A stretch of DNA of 64,000 nucleotides from Nonomuraea rubra. GTDB taxonomy: Bacteria; Actinomycetota; Actinomycetes; Streptosporangiales; Streptosporangiaceae. A model generated the notes under the pieces. It was not told the DNA's origin. It searched no databases and worked only from the letters and a program-made list of their open reading frames with translations. The stretch is taken from NCBI RefSeq assembly GCF_014207985.1, contig NZ_JACHMI010000001.1, forward strand, positions 7,175,001 through 7,239,000. The letters are read 5' to 3'. Positions 62,441 through 64,000 of this stretch are shown one piece after another (positions within the stretch are counted from its first letter, which is position 1; every line of letters starts with the position of its first letter). Made by a program: the position numbers and the translations under genes.

Positions 62441-63796
62441 TCAGCCGGTCGCGGCGGCTGCTTGGGCGGCGCTGCCCCTGGCCGACAGCCTTCGTACGTG
62501 CCGGATGGCGATGAGCGGCACCGTCACGCCGATCAGGTTGCAGTACGCCACCGCGGCGTAGAAGCCGTCCGCGCTGCCGGCGGCGTGTGCCGCCACCGCG
62601 CTGACCGCGACGATCAGGCCGAAGTAGACGGCGTTGAGCACGATGGCCCGGAAGCCGCCGCCGGTCTCCTCCATGACGGTCAGCGAGGCGACCACGGGTC
62701 CCTGAACGGCGTAGGTGAGCGCCACGGCGCCCAGGTAACCGCCCGCGGCCGCGGCCACCCCGGCGTCGCCGCCCATCAGCCGCGCCAGCGGGTCATGCAG
62801 TGACCAGACCAGCGCCGCGATCACCACGTAGGCCACGACGGTGACCTCGATGCCACCGCGCATCGATGCACGTATTCGCCGCCATTCGCCCGCGCCGCGT
62901 TGCTGGTTGATGGTGATCGCTGTGGCTGTACCCAGGACCATGCCAGGCAGCAGCACGACGTTCTGCAGGGTGGAAACGACCGTGAACCCGGCCACCTCGT
63001 TCTCCCCGTAGTTCCCGAGGATGCCGATGACCGCGAGGTTGTACGCGGAGAGCACGAGAAAGGACATGGCGATGGGCACACCGATGCGGCGCAGGTCGCC
63101 GAACACCTCGCGCCGCCAGATCCGGGCGGCCGGCGGATGCCACAACTCGGTGCGGCGCAGCAACACCAGGCCCAGGGTCAGCCCGGTCAGACCCGCTGCC
63201 GCCTCCGCGATGGGCACCGCCGCGATCCCGATGCCGGCACCGAGCCCGAGGCCAGCCACGAGGCCGATCCTCACGCTCGCCGTACAGATGACCAGAACGG
63301 TGGCCTGTCGCACGTACCCATAGCCGCGCAGGCTGGACGCGCACAGCTCCTCCCCCACGACCAGCAGGCCGGCGGCGCTGGTCCAGCGCAGGAAGGAGGC
63401 GAACGTGTCCCGCAGTCCGGCGTCCACATGGAGGAGACCGGTCAGGGAGGGAGCCGCGACCGCGAGGACCAGGTACAGGGCCACACCGAGCCCAAGCCAT
63501 ACCCTGGCCAGGCTGGCGGCGTTCGACATGACGTCCTGGGGGCGCCCGGCCCCCTTGCTGATCGCGGCGGCGACCTGGTTACAGACCGCGAAGCCCACAC
63601 TCAGGGCGAGGACGATGAGGCTGACAGGCTGATACAGGGAACGTACATAAATGACCTCTCCCCCCATATGCCCCAGAATGGCGATAATTCCGAGCTGGGC
63701 AGCGAAATTGAGGGACCCTGCCACGAAAAGGGGAACAGCGAGGCCGGAGATGGTTCGCCACACCCCGCTTCTTTCATGAGCGGCTAAGGGGAACAT
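62441..63796 (-). CDS. MATE-family efflux transporter
   Basis: Membrane exporter of 451 residues with about 12 spans. The two homologous halves each open with a GLAVPLFVAGSLNFAAQLG- or GVPIAMSFLVLSAYNLAVIG-type helix. The family exports cationic drugs or natural products by Na+ or H+ antiport. I chose the ATG at 63796, which has GGAGG 6 nt upstream; the frame extension to the window edge is not homologous. Upstream is a near-palindrome and a small overlapping open frame. Confidence 0.9.
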   Translation of the reverse strand: MFPLAAHERSGVWRTISGLAVPLFVAGSLNFAAQLGIIAILGHMGGEVIYVRSLYQPVSLIVLALSVGFAVCNQVAAAISKGAGRPQDVMSNAASLARVWLGLGVALYLVLAVAAPSLTGLLHVDAGLRDTFASFLRWTSAAGLLVVGEELCASSLRGYGYVRQATVLVICTASVRIGLVAGLGLGAGIGIAAVPIAEAAAGLTGLTLGLVLLRRTELWHPPAARIWRREVFGDLRRIGVPIAMSFLVLSAYNLAVIGILGNYGENEVAGFTVVSTLQNVVLLPGMVLGTATAITINQQRGAGEWRRIRASMRGGIEVTVVAYVVIAALVWSLHDPLARLMGGDAGVAAAAGGYLGAVALTYAVQGPVVASLTVMEETGGGFRAIVLNAVYFGLIVAVSAVAAHAAGSADGFYAAVAYCNLIGVTVPLIAIRHVRRLSARGSAAQAAAATG

Positions 63797-63945
63797 GCGG
63801 ACCTCCGGGACGCAACGGCTCGGACGCGAAGGGCCTGCGGGACGATAGTGACATTCATCGACGAATGTCCATGCGGGCCTGGCTGGTAGCGGGCGACGGT
63901 TTCGATGGAGGCCAGGACGTCCTGGACGACGCCCGAGATCGTCAT
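63784..63945 (-). CDS. Possible 53-residue peptide overlapping the MATE start
   Basis: The minus strand encodes MTISGVVQDVLASIETVARY and about 33 more residues, stopping 10 nt inside the MATE gene. The ribosome site is weak and I recognise no family. It would be translationally coupled to the exporter if real. The frame may extend beyond the window edge. Confidence 0.25.
   Translation of the reverse strand: MTISGVVQDVLASIETVARYQPGPHGHSSMNVTIVPQALRVRAVASRRSACSP
63850..63869. promoter_or_regulatory. Near-perfect 20-bp palindrome upstream of the MATE gene
   Basis: GACATTC and GAATGTC are exact arms around ATCGAC; only one base pair of the 20-bp element is mismatched. It lies 54 bp upstream of the MATE start and looks like a repressor operator. 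The cognate regulator may be outside the window. Confidence 0.5.
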
Positions 63946-64000
63946 CGGCCCCCGCCGGCCGGGCCACCACGCCGATCATGGGCCTCATCGGCGGATCGGC

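Overview
The window is high-GC DNA with tightly packed genes, many GTG starts, a WhiB-type iron-sulfur regulator, ROK and LacI sugar regulators, large LuxR-family (LAL) ATPase regulators, a SapA-like spore-associated protein and a DUF5994 protein. This points to a filamentous actinomycete. A Streptosporangiales-type genome such as Nonomuraea would fit, but that is inference. No rRNA, tRNA, CRISPR array, replication origin or intact insertion sequence was found.

Region 1 (1-25.7 kb) is a plant-glycan utilisation island. A minus-strand operon (substrate-binding protein, two permeases, secreted GH43, GH51 arabinofuranosidase) diverges from a LacI repressor across two operator-like palindromes and looks like an arabinan/arabinoside system. 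Next comes an alpha-galactoside block: two permeases, a binding protein, a cytosolic GH36, a ROK regulator, an NAD-dependent GH4 enzyme and a DeoR regulator. It is interleaved with two paralogous secreted DUF4874/DUF4832 proteins. Each of these diverges from a transport gene across almost the same promoter element. A LacI-type palindrome with no local repressor then precedes a secreted GH43-CBM6-CBM4/9 protein and a secreted GH27-CBM13 alpha-galactosidase. Neither ABC transporter has its own ATPase.

Region 2 (25.7-44.7 kb) is dominated by alpha/beta-hydrolases and two LAL regulators. A minus-strand operon runs from a chloroperoxidase-like hydrolase through two further hydrolases, a metallo-beta-lactamase-fold protein and a Dps-like protein to a WhiB protein. 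Five copies of one promoter architecture (a GTCANNYGACCGATW-like box 20-22 bp upstream of a -10 element) flank both LAL genes and head the hydrolase genes. At 31.3-31.9 kb two truncated hydrolase fragments abut. Their order and orientation match an inverted copy of the second hydrolase-LAL-hydrolase module after a central deletion. One hydrolase (34785-35690) has lost the serine nucleophile elbow. The region also holds an XRE-NB-ARC-TPR regulator and a TetR repressor with an added resolvase-type helix-turn-helix, which faces another hydrolase across two operator-like sites.

Region 3 (45-64 kb) is mixed: a DUF5994-GNAT fusion, a small protein matching the Sm/Hfq Sm1 signature, a ClpC paralogue without the UVR-containing middle domain, a STAS anti-sigma antagonist, a coiled-coil protein beside a transposase remnant, a DHA2 drug exporter, the SapA-like protein, an ABC-F ATPase with a possible leader peptide, a zinc-type ribosomal protein L32 paralogue, a 949-residue TPR protein, a TetR gene coupled to an internally deleted aldo/keto reductase, a quinone oxidoreductase, a Nudix hydrolase, phosphoesterase debris and a MATE exporter.
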